Below, piece after piece: positions 17,145-25,618 of a stretch of 64,000 nt of DNA. The stretch comes from Tenacibaculum pelagium (lineage in GTDB: Bacteria > Bacteroidota > Bacteroidia > Flavobacteriales > Flavobacteriaceae): assembly GCF_014062345.1 (NCBI RefSeq), contig NZ_JACGLS010000001.1:124001-188000 (forward strand), in the 5' to 3' direction. Numbering within the stretch: position 1 is the first letter of the stretch; each line of letters opens with the position of its first letter. Made by a program: the position numbers and the translations under genes. The notes below the pieces were generated by a model. That model worked only from the letters and a program-made list of their open reading frames with translations, did no database searches and had not been told where the DNA came from.

Positions 17145-18047
17145 TTAAATTTTAGTTTCAAGTATTTTAATGATGTTTTGAACATCGTCTTGAAAATCAA
17201 ACCAAATAATGTTTTTATCTTTTCGAAACCAAGTGCCTTGTCGTTTTGCGAATCGACGAGTATTCTTTTTAATTTCTTCAATAGCAAATTCTTTAGTGAA
17301 ATTTCCATCAAAATACTCGAATAACTCTCTATAACCAACAGTTTGTAGTGCATTAAGTGCTTTATTAGGATACATATTCTTAGCTTCGTCTAATAACCCA
17401 TTGTTAATCATAATATCTACACGACGATTTATACGATCGTACATAATTTCTCTATCAGCAGTTAATCCTATTTTTATAGAATTGAAATTACGTGGGGTTT
17501 TTGGTTTATTTTTATAGGAAGCATAAGTATTACCAGTACCGATACAAATCTCTATTGCTCTAATTAATCGATGAGGGTTATCAATAGCTATTGAATTATA
17601 GGTTTCAATATCTAATTCTTTTAATTTTTCTTGTAAATGTTTTATTCCTTTTTCTTGTAGTTCTATATTTAGGTTTTCTCTGATACTAGCATCTACCTCA
17701 GGAAAATAATCTAAGCCTTTTAAAACAGCATCAACATATAATCCGCTACCGCCAACCATTATTTGAATTGGGTTTTTCTTAAATAATTCATCTAATTTAG
17801 ATAGAGCATTTTTTTCAAATTGACCAACTGAATAATCATCGAAAATACTTCTATTTTGAATAAAATGATGTGGTGCAGCATCCATTTCTTCTGGATCAGG
17901 AACAGCAGTTCCAATACTCATTTCTTTATAAAACTGACGAGAATCGCAAGAAATAATATCACAACCAAAATGTTTCGCCAATTTAATACTTAAAGCTGTT
18001 TTTCCGATAGCAGTTGCGCCAACAATGGTAATTAATGTGTTTTTCAT
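17145..18047 (-). CDS. miaA: tRNA dimethylallyltransferase
   Basis: A 300-residue enzyme that adds dimethylallyl from DMAPP to N6 of adenosine 37 in tRNAs reading UNN codons. The P-loop GATAIGKT is at residues 10-17; DSRQFYKEMSIGTAVP, PHHFI and GGSGLYVDAVL are family motifs, and the C-terminus has the RFAKRQGTWFRKD segment that contacts tRNA. Its start immediately follows the stop of the potassium channel gene, so the two are co-transcribed. Confidence 0.95.
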   Translation of the reverse strand: MKNTLITIVGATAIGKTALSIKLAKHFGCDIISCDSRQFYKEMSIGTAVPDPEEMDAAPHHFIQNRSIFDDYSVGQFEKNALSKLDELFKKNPIQIMVGGSGLYVDAVLKGLDYFPEVDASIRENLNIELQEKGIKHLQEKLKELDIETYNSIAIDNPHRLIRAIEICIGTGNTYASYKNKPKTPRNFNSIKIGLTADREIMYDRINRRVDIMINNGLLDEAKNMYPNKALNALQTVGYRELFEYFDGNFTKEFAIEEIKKNTRRFAKRQGTWFRKDKNIIWFDFQDDVQNIIKILETKI

Positions 18048-18866
18048 TTATTCATGTAATTTACCACCACATTGATTACAAAAAACAGCACTATCATTAT
18101 GTCCTTCGTAAGAGCAACTAGGACAAGATTGTGTATTTAAATCAATATCATTAACCTTTACCATTTCGGAGCTTACAATTCCTGTAGGTACAGCTATAAT
18201 ACCGTAACCTAAAATCATAATAATACTAGCTACAAATTGTCCCAATGGTGTATGAGGAGCAATATCTCCATAACCAACAGTTGTTAGTGTAACTATTGCC
18301 CAATAAACACTTCTAGGAATGCTTGTAAATCCATTTTCTCCACCTTCAATCAAATACATTACCGTTCCTAAAATGACACATAGAATTAATACAAAGAATA
18401 AGAATACTGCTATTTTAGCTTTACTAGCTCTTAACGCTTTCATGAAATTATTAGATTCTCCAATAAATCGAGCTAATTTTAAGATTCTAAAAACTCGTAA
18501 TAATCGTAGTGCTCTTAAAGCAACTAAACTATGAGTTCCTGTAAAGAAAATTGCTAAATATTTTGGAAGCGTAGATAATAAATCAATAACTCCATAAAAA
18601 CTAAAAATGTATTTACTAGGCTTTTTAATTGAGATAATTCGAACAATATATTCTATGGTAAAAAGGATGGTAATTATCCATTCCGAAATATTTAAAAGTT
18701 CTCCATGTTCTTTTCCTATTGACGGAACACTTTCTAGCATTACTAAGACAATACTCGCTATAATTGCTATTAATAATACAACATCAAATAGCTTTCCAGC
18801 CGGAGTGTCTGCTTCATAAATTACTTCATGAAGTTTTTCTTTCCAATTTTTATTGTTTTTTTTCAA
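18048..18866 (-). CDS. Voltage-gated-type potassium channel with C-terminal zinc ribbon
   Basis: A 272-residue membrane protein with six transmembrane helices. S4 (residues 117-134) carries regularly spaced arginines, RALRLLRVFRILKLARF, the voltage-sensor pattern. The selectivity filter TVGYGD is at 196-201 between S5 and S6. The C-terminus has a small zinc ribbon with Cys248, Cys251, Cys263 and Cys266, an unusual cytoplasmic addition. The gene is directly upstream of miaA with no gap, and 39 bases after the exonuclease gene. Potassium selectivity is inferred from the filter. Confidence 0.9.
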   Translation of the reverse strand: MKKNNKNWKEKLHEVIYEADTPAGKLFDVVLLIAIIASIVLVMLESVPSIGKEHGELLNISEWIITILFTIEYIVRIISIKKPSKYIFSFYGVIDLLSTLPKYLAIFFTGTHSLVALRALRLLRVFRILKLARFIGESNNFMKALRASKAKIAVFLFFVLILCVILGTVMYLIEGGENGFTSIPRSVYWAIVTLTTVGYGDIAPHTPLGQFVASIIMILGYGIIAVPTGIVSSEMVKVNDIDLNTQSCPSCSYEGHNDSAVFCNQCGGKLHE

Positions 18867-18905
18867 AAGAAAAAGTTTGATTAAAATGAATGGTTTAAAA
18901 CAATA

Positions 18906-20003
18906 TTACAAATTATTTTCAACTTGCAATCTTACTATTTTTGAAACCTTATTTTTAAGCAAATAGTTTTTTATAATTGTTTTAGCGAGTTCCTTATTTT
19001 CAATAGGAGTAATCATCGACTTTAAAATAGCCATTTGATTTTCTTGAAATGCTAAATTGGTATAGGTGTAACCAATAACCTCATTGTTCTCAACTAAAAT
19101 AACTGCATGTTCTTCAGGTATACGACCTTTATCAATAATTAATAGATTATCATGATTAAAGTTTTTATCAGTAATTTTCTTCTTACGGATAATATTAAAC
19201 TTAGGATTTAACTTCTCTAATTCTTCATGATATTTTAAACGAGTAAATAGCAAATTACCAGTTTCTTCATAGCTAACATCATTAATTCTTTTTATTATTT
19301 TTTGAGCTTTACTAGTATCTTTTAAAAACAATTTATTTACTTCTTGTTTTAAGTTTTTACCTCTACCAATAAAAATAATATTCCCTTCTTGATTATGAAC
19401 ATAAAACACACCTTGTGTTTCAGGTAATTTTTCAAGAATCTTTACATAACGTTGTTTTTCTTGTCTGTTGTCGTGGTATTTAATTGATTGTTGAACAATC
19501 TCTTTATCCACATCTTTTTCTAATAATAACTTAAACAACTGTACCGTTGCTAATGCATCTCCGTTTGCTCTATGACGATCAGACATTGGTATTCCAACAA
19601 ACCTACATAACTTACCTAAACTATGTGAGGGAGCTTCAGGAATTAACTTCTTACTTACGACTACAGTACAGATCGTATTTCGCTTATAATCATAGCCTAA
19701 GCGTCTGTATTCCGTTCCTAATATTCGATAATCAAAAGCAGCGTTATGAGCGATAATTGTACAATCTTTAGTGATTTCAACTATTCGTTTTGCTACCTCA
19801 TGAAATTTAGGAGCATTACGTAACATCTTATTGTTAATACCAGTAAGTTTAACAACAAACTCTTGAATTTCCTTTTCAGGATTTACTAAACTAATAAATT
19901 GATCTATGATTTGATGACCATCAAATTTATGAATAGCAATTTCGGTAATGCCTTCTTCATTAAATTTTCCTCCTGTAGTTTCAATATCTAAAATTGCGTA
20001 CAA
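18906..20003 (-). CDS. DnaQ-like exonuclease with GIY-YIG-like C-terminal part
   Basis: A 365-residue protein. Residues 1-170 are a DEDDh 3'-5' exonuclease: Asp6 and Glu8 in LDIETTG, AHNAAFDYRIL with the third acid, and HRANGDALAT with the catalytic His and last Asp. From about residue 195 a UvrC-like GIY-YIG region is recognisable (GVFYVHNQEGNIIFIGRGKN), though the Y-I-G element reads F-I-G and it may be degraded. Such DnaQ/UvrC-N fusions occur across Bacteroidota and other bacteria; a repair or processing role is likely. It follows yggS after 31 bases. Confidence 0.82.
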   Translation of the reverse strand: MYAILDIETTGGKFNEEGITEIAIHKFDGHQIIDQFISLVNPEKEIQEFVVKLTGINNKMLRNAPKFHEVAKRIVEITKDCTIIAHNAAFDYRILGTEYRRLGYDYKRNTICTVVVSKKLIPEAPSHSLGKLCRFVGIPMSDRHRANGDALATVQLFKLLLEKDVDKEIVQQSIKYHDNRQEKQRYVKILEKLPETQGVFYVHNQEGNIIFIGRGKNLKQEVNKLFLKDTSKAQKIIKRINDVSYEETGNLLFTRLKYHEELEKLNPKFNIIRKKKITDKNFNHDNLLIIDKGRIPEEHAVILVENNEVIGYTYTNLAFQENQMAILKSMITPIENKELAKTIIKNYLLKNKVSKIVRLQVENNL

Positions 20004-20034
20004 TCCTTTTTCTTTTTAGCTAATTAATGTAAAA

Positions 20035-20715
20035 CTAAACAATATAATTTCTAACTCCAAAAATAGAACTACCAATACGTACCATATTACTTCCTTTTTC
20101 TATAGCCAATTGATAATCACCACTCATTCCCATTGAAAGCGTTGATAAATTCGGGTATTTTTCCTGATTTTTAGAAAAGAAGGTCTTTAACGATAAAAAT
20201 TCTTCTGTTAATTGTTCTTGATTATCAGTAAAAGTTGCCATCCCCATTAAACCTACCACCTTAACATTTTCTAATTCTGATAATTCTTCTGAAGTTAATA
20301 TATCTTCGATATCAGTAAATGATAATCCAAATTTAGTGTCTTCTTTAGCGATTCTTGCTTGTAGCAAACAATTAATTATTCTATCGTGTTTTTTTGCTTG
20401 CTTATTAATTTCTTTAAGCGTTTTAAAACTATCTACACCATGAATCAAATTAACAAAATGCGCCATGTATTTTACCTTATTACGCTGTAAATGTCCAATC
20501 ATGTGCCATTCGATGTCTTTTGGTAAAACATCGAATTTAGTAACCATTTCTTGAATTTTATTCTCTCCAAAAACTCGTTGACCAGCATCATATGCTTCTT
20601 GTATGTCTGCAATGGGTTTTGTTTTAGAAACTGCAACTAGTGTTACATTCTCAGGTAAATTAGATTTTATTTTTTGGAGATTTTCTTTAATTCCAGTTAT
20701 CATATCAAAACTCAT
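20035..20715 (-). CDS. YggS-family PLP homeostasis protein
   Basis: A 226-residue member of the PLPBP family, which binds pyridoxal phosphate without known catalysis and buffers PLP and amino-acid pools. The PLP lysine is Lys31 in LVAVSKTKP; HMIGHLQRNK and LSMGMSGDYQLAI are further signatures. The start at 20715 overlaps DUF1015 by 11 bases; an ATG at 20703 (four residues shorter) is equally possible. Its place behind serC, a PLP enzyme, suits its role. Confidence 0.9.
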   Translation of the reverse strand: MSFDMITGIKENLQKIKSNLPENVTLVAVSKTKPIADIQEAYDAGQRVFGENKIQEMVTKFDVLPKDIEWHMIGHLQRNKVKYMAHFVNLIHGVDSFKTLKEINKQAKKHDRIINCLLQARIAKEDTKFGLSFTDIEDILTSEELSELENVKVVGLMGMATFTDNQEQLTEEFLSLKTFFSKNQEKYPNLSTLSMGMSGDYQLAIEKGSNMVRIGSSIFGVRNYIV

Positions 20716-21943
20716 AAATAGTTAAAGCACTTCTTAATTTAGGTTCTATATAAGTAGTTTTTGGAGGCATTAATAAACCTGCATCAACGATTGTTTTTAA
20801 TTCATTAATATCTGTAGGCAGCATACCAAATGACACTTTAAAATCTCCACTATCTACCTTTGTCTTTAATTCTAAACCATCCGATTTATCTTGAGAATAT
20901 AAAATCTTAGAAGCATTTCTAATATCATTAATTCCTAAAATAGGTTTTAGTACCGTGGTGTATAAAATTTGTGCATCTAATTGACTCAAAGAATCTGTAA
21001 AATTATAGGCTGATTTACGTAAATATAAAGCGTAAAACTCCCCATTTAAATACATACTAAAATGATGCTTCTCTTTAGGTTTATATAATTCTTGACCTCG
21101 GTTTTCAATTCTAAAAAAAGTGTCTAATTCAATCAAGAACTCATCTGGAGTTAAACCATTTAAATCTTTTATAAATCGATTGAATTCATAAATGCTTAAT
21201 TGGTTTTCTGGAAGTAAATAACTCATAAAAAAGTTATAATCTTCATCACCAGTATGATTTGGATTTTCTTTTTCTAAACGTTGTGCTAATAAACAAGAAG
21301 ATGTTGAGCGATGATGGCCATCTGCAATATATAATGTATCAATATTTGCAAACGCATTTGCAATTTGCTGAATATCGCTTTTATCATTTACTACCCATAA
21401 CAAATGTGTGTCTTTATCAGTTGTTGCAAATTGATATTCTGGTCTTTTGTTTTTATATTTTTGAATAACTCCATCAATAGAATTGTTATCTGGGTAGGTG
21501 AGGAGCACTGGTTCTGCATTGAAGCCTGTATTCTTCAAATAATTTTCAAATAATAATTCACGTTCTCTTAAAGTACCTTCATGTTTTTTAATAACATTAT
21601 TATGATAATCGTCAACAGAAGTTGCCGCAATAATACCGCAAAAAGAATTGGTAGGAGTTATCTTTTGATAAATATAAAAACCTGGTGTTTCATCTTGAGT
21701 AAAGATATCATCTTCTTTAAATTCTAAATAGCGATTGTGCACCAATTTAAAACGTTGCTCTCCACTAATATCTTGTTTATGATATTTATAACCTGGGTTA
21801 ATAACATGCAAAAATGTATATGGGTTAAATGCTAATTTAGCATCTAACATTTCAGGAGTATAAATCTCGTAAGATTTAGAGGAAACTAAAGCTATTTTAT
21901 CTCGTGTAGCTCTAACTGCTTTAAAAGGTTTTACAATTGCCAT
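20705..21943 (-). CDS. DUF1015 family protein
   Basis: A 412-residue protein with the conserved DUF1015 start MAIVKPFKAVRATRDK and the YIADGHHR segment. The biochemical role is unknown. It lies three bases after serA and overlaps yggS, inside a serine-biosynthesis block, which suggests a function linked to serine or phosphoserine metabolism; I recall the same neighbourhood in other Bacteroidota and in some unrelated phyla. Confidence 0.85.
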   Translation of the reverse strand: MAIVKPFKAVRATRDKIALVSSKSYEIYTPEMLDAKLAFNPYTFLHVINPGYKYHKQDISGEQRFKLVHNRYLEFKEDDIFTQDETPGFYIYQKITPTNSFCGIIAATSVDDYHNNVIKKHEGTLRERELLFENYLKNTGFNAEPVLLTYPDNNSIDGVIQKYKNKRPEYQFATTDKDTHLLWVVNDKSDIQQIANAFANIDTLYIADGHHRSTSSCLLAQRLEKENPNHTGDEDYNFFMSYLLPENQLSIYEFNRFIKDLNGLTPDEFLIELDTFFRIENRGQELYKPKEKHHFSMYLNGEFYALYLRKSAYNFTDSLSQLDAQILYTTVLKPILGINDIRNASKILYSQDKSDGLELKTKVDSGDFKVSFGMLPTDINELKTIVDAGLLMPPKTTYIEPKLRSALTIYEF

Positions 21944-21946
21944 AAA

Positions 21947-22900
21947 TTATTCAGAAAGTAATTCGATAATTTGTTTTGCTAACTCTATGCCTATTCTATC
22001 TTGAGCTTCAATAGTTGAAGCACCAATATGTGGTGTAAAAGAAATCTCAGGATTCATTAATAACTGAATTTCTGGAGTTGGTTCATTTTCAAAAACATCT
22101 AATCCTGCGTATTTTACTTTACCGCTTTCAATAGCATTTACTAAAGCTACTTCATCAATAGTGCCTCCTCGTGATGTGTTAATAATACCAACACCATCTT
22201 TCATTGAATTAAATTGATCTTCTTTTAAGATATATTCTTCTTGAGAAGGAACATGCAACGTTATAAAATCAGCAGTTTTTAATACCTCATTAACAGGTTG
22301 CGTGATTATATCGATATCAATTGATTGACCATTAAAGAAAGAAATGTTTATGGTTTGCTGCTCGATTAAAGAGTCTGCAGCAATTACATTCATTCCAATA
22401 CCTAAAGCTATTTTAGCTACTTCCTGTCCAATATTTCCTAATCCAATAATTCCTAATGTTTTACCTTTTAATTCAACTCCATTAGAAAATTGTTTTTTTA
22501 ATGCTTTAAAACGAGAATCTCCTTCTAAAGGCATATCACGATTAGATTGGTGTAAAAAGCGCGTTATTCCGAATAAATGAGCAAATACTAATTCGGCAAC
22601 AGCATTCGATGAGGCAGATGGCGTGTTAATAACATGTACACCATTATCTGTAGCGTATTCAGCATCAATATTATCCATACCAACACCTGCACGACCAATT
22701 AATTTTATACTAGGACAAGCTTCAATCAACTCTTGACGCACTTGCGTTGCACTTCGTACTATAATTGCATCTATATTGTGTTCGTTAATATAATTTTCTA
22801 ATTGATTTTGAGCAACCTTGGTTGTAATTACTTCAAATCCTCCTTTTTCTAAAGCTTCTTTACCGCTGTTAGAAATTCCATCGTTTGCTAATATTTTCAT
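21947..22900 (-). CDS. serA: D-3-phosphoglycerate dehydrogenase, short form
   Basis: A 317-residue NAD-dependent D-2-hydroxyacid dehydrogenase. The Rossmann motif GIIGLGNIGQEVAK is near residue 150, the catalytic Arg lies in the NTSRGG stretch, Glu in FENEPTP and His in PHIGAST. It lacks the C-terminal ACT domain, so serine feedback inhibition of the usual kind is not expected. With SerC one base upstream it forms the first two steps of serine synthesis. Confidence 0.9.
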   Translation of the reverse strand: MKILANDGISNSGKEALEKGGFEVITTKVAQNQLENYINEHNIDAIIVRSATQVRQELIEACPSIKLIGRAGVGMDNIDAEYATDNGVHVINTPSASSNAVAELVFAHLFGITRFLHQSNRDMPLEGDSRFKALKKQFSNGVELKGKTLGIIGLGNIGQEVAKIALGIGMNVIAADSLIEQQTINISFFNGQSIDIDIITQPVNEVLKTADFITLHVPSQEEYILKEDQFNSMKDGVGIINTSRGGTIDEVALVNAIESGKVKYAGLDVFENEPTPEIQLLMNPEISFTPHIGASTIEAQDRIGIELAKQIIELLSE

Positions 22901-22901
22901 T

Positions 22902-23966
22902 CTATGCTTTTCGTTCTAATTCTTGCATTACATTTACTAATGCTTGTACGCTGTATAATGGCAATGCGTTATACATACTTGCTCTATATCCGCCAACGCT
23001 TCTGTGACCATTTAAACCATTAATATCGGCTTCTTTCCACATGGCATCGAACTTTTCTTTTAATTTTTCATCAGTTAAATTAAAAGTAGCATTCATGTGA
23101 CTACGATCTTCATTAACTACAATTCCTTTAAATAAAGGATTTCTATCTATTTCGCTATATAAAAGAGCTGATTTCTGTTCATTTACTTTTTCAATAAACT
23201 CTATTCCTCCTAATTCTTTTAACCATTTTAAAGTTAACATTGAAGTATAAACTGCAAATACAGGCGGAGTATTAAACATACTATCTTTATCAATAAAAAC
23301 TTGATAGTTTAACATTGAAGGAATGGTACGTTCTACTTTTCCTAAAATATCTTCTTTTACAACCACTAATGTAGTTCCTGCTGGTCCCATATTTTTTTGA
23401 GCCCCTGCATAGATTAAATCAAATTTTGAAAAATCTAACTGACGAGAAAAAATATCTGAACTCATATCACAAATCATAGGAACTGAAGCTTTAGGAAAAC
23501 TTTTCATTTGCGTTCCGTAGATTGTATTATTACTGGTGCAATGAAAATAATCTACATCAGTTGGTATTTCATATCCTTTAGGAATATAGTTGAAATTTTT
23601 ATCTTTAGATGAAGCTACTTCTATTAACTCTCCAAACAATTTAGCTTCTTTAATTGCTTTAGAGCTCCAAGTACCTGTGTTTAAATATGCTGCTTTATTA
23701 TTTAATAAATTATAAGCTGTCATTAAAAACTGAGCACTTGCTCCACCTTGTAAAAACAACGCTTTATATCCTTTGTTTTCTAATCCTAATAATTCTAGAA
23801 CTAAACTACGAGCATTTTCTATGACATCAACAAAAGGTTTACTCCTGTGAGATATTTCGATTAAAGAAAGATTATCATCATTAAAATTGATAATAGCTTC
23901 AGAAGCTTTTTGTAACACTTCTTCAGGTAAAATACATGGTCCTGCGCTAAAGTTATGCTTTTTCAT
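22902..23966 (-). CDS. serC: Phosphoserine aminotransferase
   Basis: A 354-residue class V-fold PLP enzyme making phosphoserine from phosphohydroxypyruvate and glutamate. Typical features are the KHNFSAGPCILPEEVL start, ISHRSKPF, FLQGGASAQF and the PLP lysine in GAQKNMGPAG. The ATG at 23966 is chosen because MKKHNFSAGP is the family N-terminus; an ATG eight codons upstream adds nothing conserved. A CACCTTTG sequence upstream may be its promoter. No serB is in the window. Confidence 0.94.
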   Translation of the reverse strand: MKKHNFSAGPCILPEEVLQKASEAIINFNDDNLSLIEISHRSKPFVDVIENARSLVLELLGLENKGYKALFLQGGASAQFLMTAYNLLNNKAAYLNTGTWSSKAIKEAKLFGELIEVASSKDKNFNYIPKGYEIPTDVDYFHCTSNNTIYGTQMKSFPKASVPMICDMSSDIFSRQLDFSKFDLIYAGAQKNMGPAGTTLVVVKEDILGKVERTIPSMLNYQVFIDKDSMFNTPPVFAVYTSMLTLKWLKELGGIEFIEKVNEQKSALLYSEIDRNPLFKGIVVNEDRSHMNATFNLTDEKLKEKFDAMWKEADINGLNGHRSVGGYRASMYNALPLYSVQALVNVMQELERKA

Positions 23967-24020
23967 TAGTAAGTTGTGTTTTGTTACCACAAAGGTGCAA
24001 AATTTATAAAGAGTTATTCT

Positions 24021-25082
24021 TTAAATTTTTGATAAAAATTCTAAAGTATTCACTCCATCAGCATAATCCCATAATTGTGGATTTTGCGTTTGTCCGAAAG
24101 CAATTTCATTTTCAATAAAATCTTTTGCTACTATACATTGAATTTGTTCACGTTCTTCCCAAAGCTTTATTTTTAAATCATCTACATTATCATAATATTC
24201 ATAAAAAACAGAAGCAATAGGAGAGGCGTAGCTTGCATCTTCTTTAATCATTAAAAAACCATTTTCTAAAATATCGAACTCACTCATTAAATACACTGCT
24301 TTATTATAATCATAATTATTAGCGTATTTAGCGTTATTGATTATTTCTTGCTGATTGAACATTCCTTTAAAGAAATTATCAAAATCATATCCTTTCGGAA
24401 TAAATAATTTAGAAACCGAACGACAGCCTAAACCGAAATAACGAAAAATATCTTCACTCAGGTTTTCAAAATCTTTTTCAGACTCATTACCAGTAATTAC
24501 TGCAAGTGAATTTCTGCTTTTTCTAATAATACTCGGTTTATCTTTAAAATAATATTCAAAATAACGAGCGGTATTATTGCTTCCTGTTGCAATTACAGCA
24601 TCAAATCCGGTTAGTTTTTGTTCCGTAAACTCAATTCTACCTTTTAATTCAGGTTCAACGTATTCTAGATATTTTGCTAAGAAAGGTAGTAAATGCTTAT
24701 CATTTGAAGATTGCTTAACCAAAACTGAATGCCCAGAAATTAAAACAGAAAGAAAATCATGAAATCCAACTAAAGGAATGTTTCCTGCCATAATAACAGC
24801 AACTTTTTGGCTTTTATTATTCCCTAAACTTTCATCAATAATCCACTTATTAATATTCTCTTGTGTTAGTGCTTTCGACCAACTTTCAGTTGCAAACAAT
24901 AAGTTTTCTTTGGTAAACCAAGTGTTATTTTCTCCAGCAACTTTTAATTGATGTTTAAATCCATCAAAAAACAAATCGTTATGCTCAATGTTTTCTTTTT
25001 TAGCAATTTTTTTTTGAGAGAATTGACTTAAAAAAACACCTAATTTTACAAAAGCAGAGATTCTATTTTGGATTGTATCCAT
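24021..25082 (-). CDS. LuxC-type acyl-CoA reductase
   Basis: A 353-residue protein of the LuxC/acyl-CoA reductase family, which reduces activated acyl groups to aldehydes with NADPH through a cysteine thioester. The central part has VIMAGNIPLVGFHDFLSVL and VIATGSNNTARYFEYYF, and FRYFGLGCRSVSKLF contains the likely active cysteine. No other lux genes are nearby. It is divergent from a ferredoxin gene and 54 bases ahead of serC. The natural substrate is unknown. Confidence 0.82.
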   Translation of the reverse strand: MDTIQNRISAFVKLGVFLSQFSQKKIAKKENIEHNDLFFDGFKHQLKVAGENNTWFTKENLLFATESWSKALTQENINKWIIDESLGNNKSQKVAVIMAGNIPLVGFHDFLSVLISGHSVLVKQSSNDKHLLPFLAKYLEYVEPELKGRIEFTEQKLTGFDAVIATGSNNTARYFEYYFKDKPSIIRKSRNSLAVITGNESEKDFENLSEDIFRYFGLGCRSVSKLFIPKGYDFDNFFKGMFNQQEIINNAKYANNYDYNKAVYLMSEFDILENGFLMIKEDASYASPIASVFYEYYDNVDDLKIKLWEEREQIQCIVAKDFIENEIAFGQTQNPQLWDYADGVNTLEFLSKI

Positions 25083-25086
25083 TTAT

Positions 25087-25118
25087 TTTGTTTATAAATT
25101 AATTTGGAACTATTTTTG
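25087..25118 (+). promoter_or_regulatory. Promoter of the ferredoxin gene
   Basis: TTTG (25087-25090), 20 bases, then TATTTTTG (25111-25118): a good -33/-7 pair for Bacteroidota. Confidence 0.65.
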
Positions 25119-25124
25119 CGCATG

Positions 25125-25132
25125 CAAAGTTA
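25125..25132 (-). promoter_or_regulatory. Promoter -7 element of the acyl-CoA reductase gene
   Basis: Minus-strand TAACTTTG, 42 bases before its start codon; back to back with the ferredoxin promoter, giving a TTTGCGCATGCAAA dyad (25115-25128). Confidence 0.6.
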
Positions 25133-25153
25133 CAAAACTGAAAGAGATTTATT

Positions 25154-25504
25154 ATGGCAATTATTATAACAGATGAATGTATAAATTGTGGGGCTTGTGA
25201 ACCTGAATGCCCGAATACAGCAATTTATGAAGGAGCAGATGATTGGAAGTATGCTGATGGTACTGATTTAGAAGGTGATGTTATTTTACCAAATGGTAAA
25301 AAAGCAAATGCAGATGAAGATCAAGAACCAATTTCTGATGAAATATATTATATCGTAGCAGATAAATGTACAGAATGTAAAGGGTTTCATGAAGAACCTC
25401 AATGTGCAGCTGTATGTCCTGTTGATTGTTGTGTACCTGATGACGATAATGTAGAAACAGAAGAAGAATTATTAGCTAAGCAAAGTTTTATGCATAACGA
25501 ATAG
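25154..25504 (+). CDS. 4Fe-4S ferredoxin (YfhL/FdxA-like)
   Basis: A 116-residue acidic electron carrier. The first cluster motif is C9xxC12xxC15xxxC19P ([12 protein letters not shown]); the second has the wider spacing [18 protein letters not shown] followed by CC, typical of two-cluster ferredoxins of the Allochromatium/YfhL type. A long acidic insertion separates the motifs. It has its own promoter and terminator and is divergent from the acyl-CoA reductase gene, so it may serve that or other reductases. Confidence 0.92.
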   Translation: MAIIITDECINCGACEPECPNTAIYEGADDWKYADGTDLEGDVILPNGKKANADEDQEPISDEIYYIVADKCTECKGFHEEPQCAAVCPVDCCVPDDDNVETEEELLAKQSFMHNE

Positions 25505-25521
25505 TATATAAATTTAAAAAT

Positions 25522-25556
25522 AAAAAATCCCAAATTATTTATTTGGGATTTTTTTA
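25522..25556 (+). terminator. Terminator after ferredoxin gene
   Basis: AAAAAATCCCAAAT pairs with ATTTGGGATTTTTT around a short AT loop, running into T residues. Confidence 0.88.
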
Positions 25557-25581
25557 TATCTAGATTTGAGAAGAAAACAAC

Positions 25582-25589
25582 TATATTTG
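25582..25589 (+). promoter_or_regulatory. Promoter -7 element of ychF
   Basis: TATATTTG, 30 bases before the ATG. Confidence 0.65.
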
Positions 25590-25618
25590 CACTCGCAAAT
25601 TTTCAATAAAACAATAGA

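Noticed and set aside
18319-18819. Two plus-strand frames inside the potassium channel gene
   Set aside because: Both are complements of transmembrane codons of the channel; no independent evidence.
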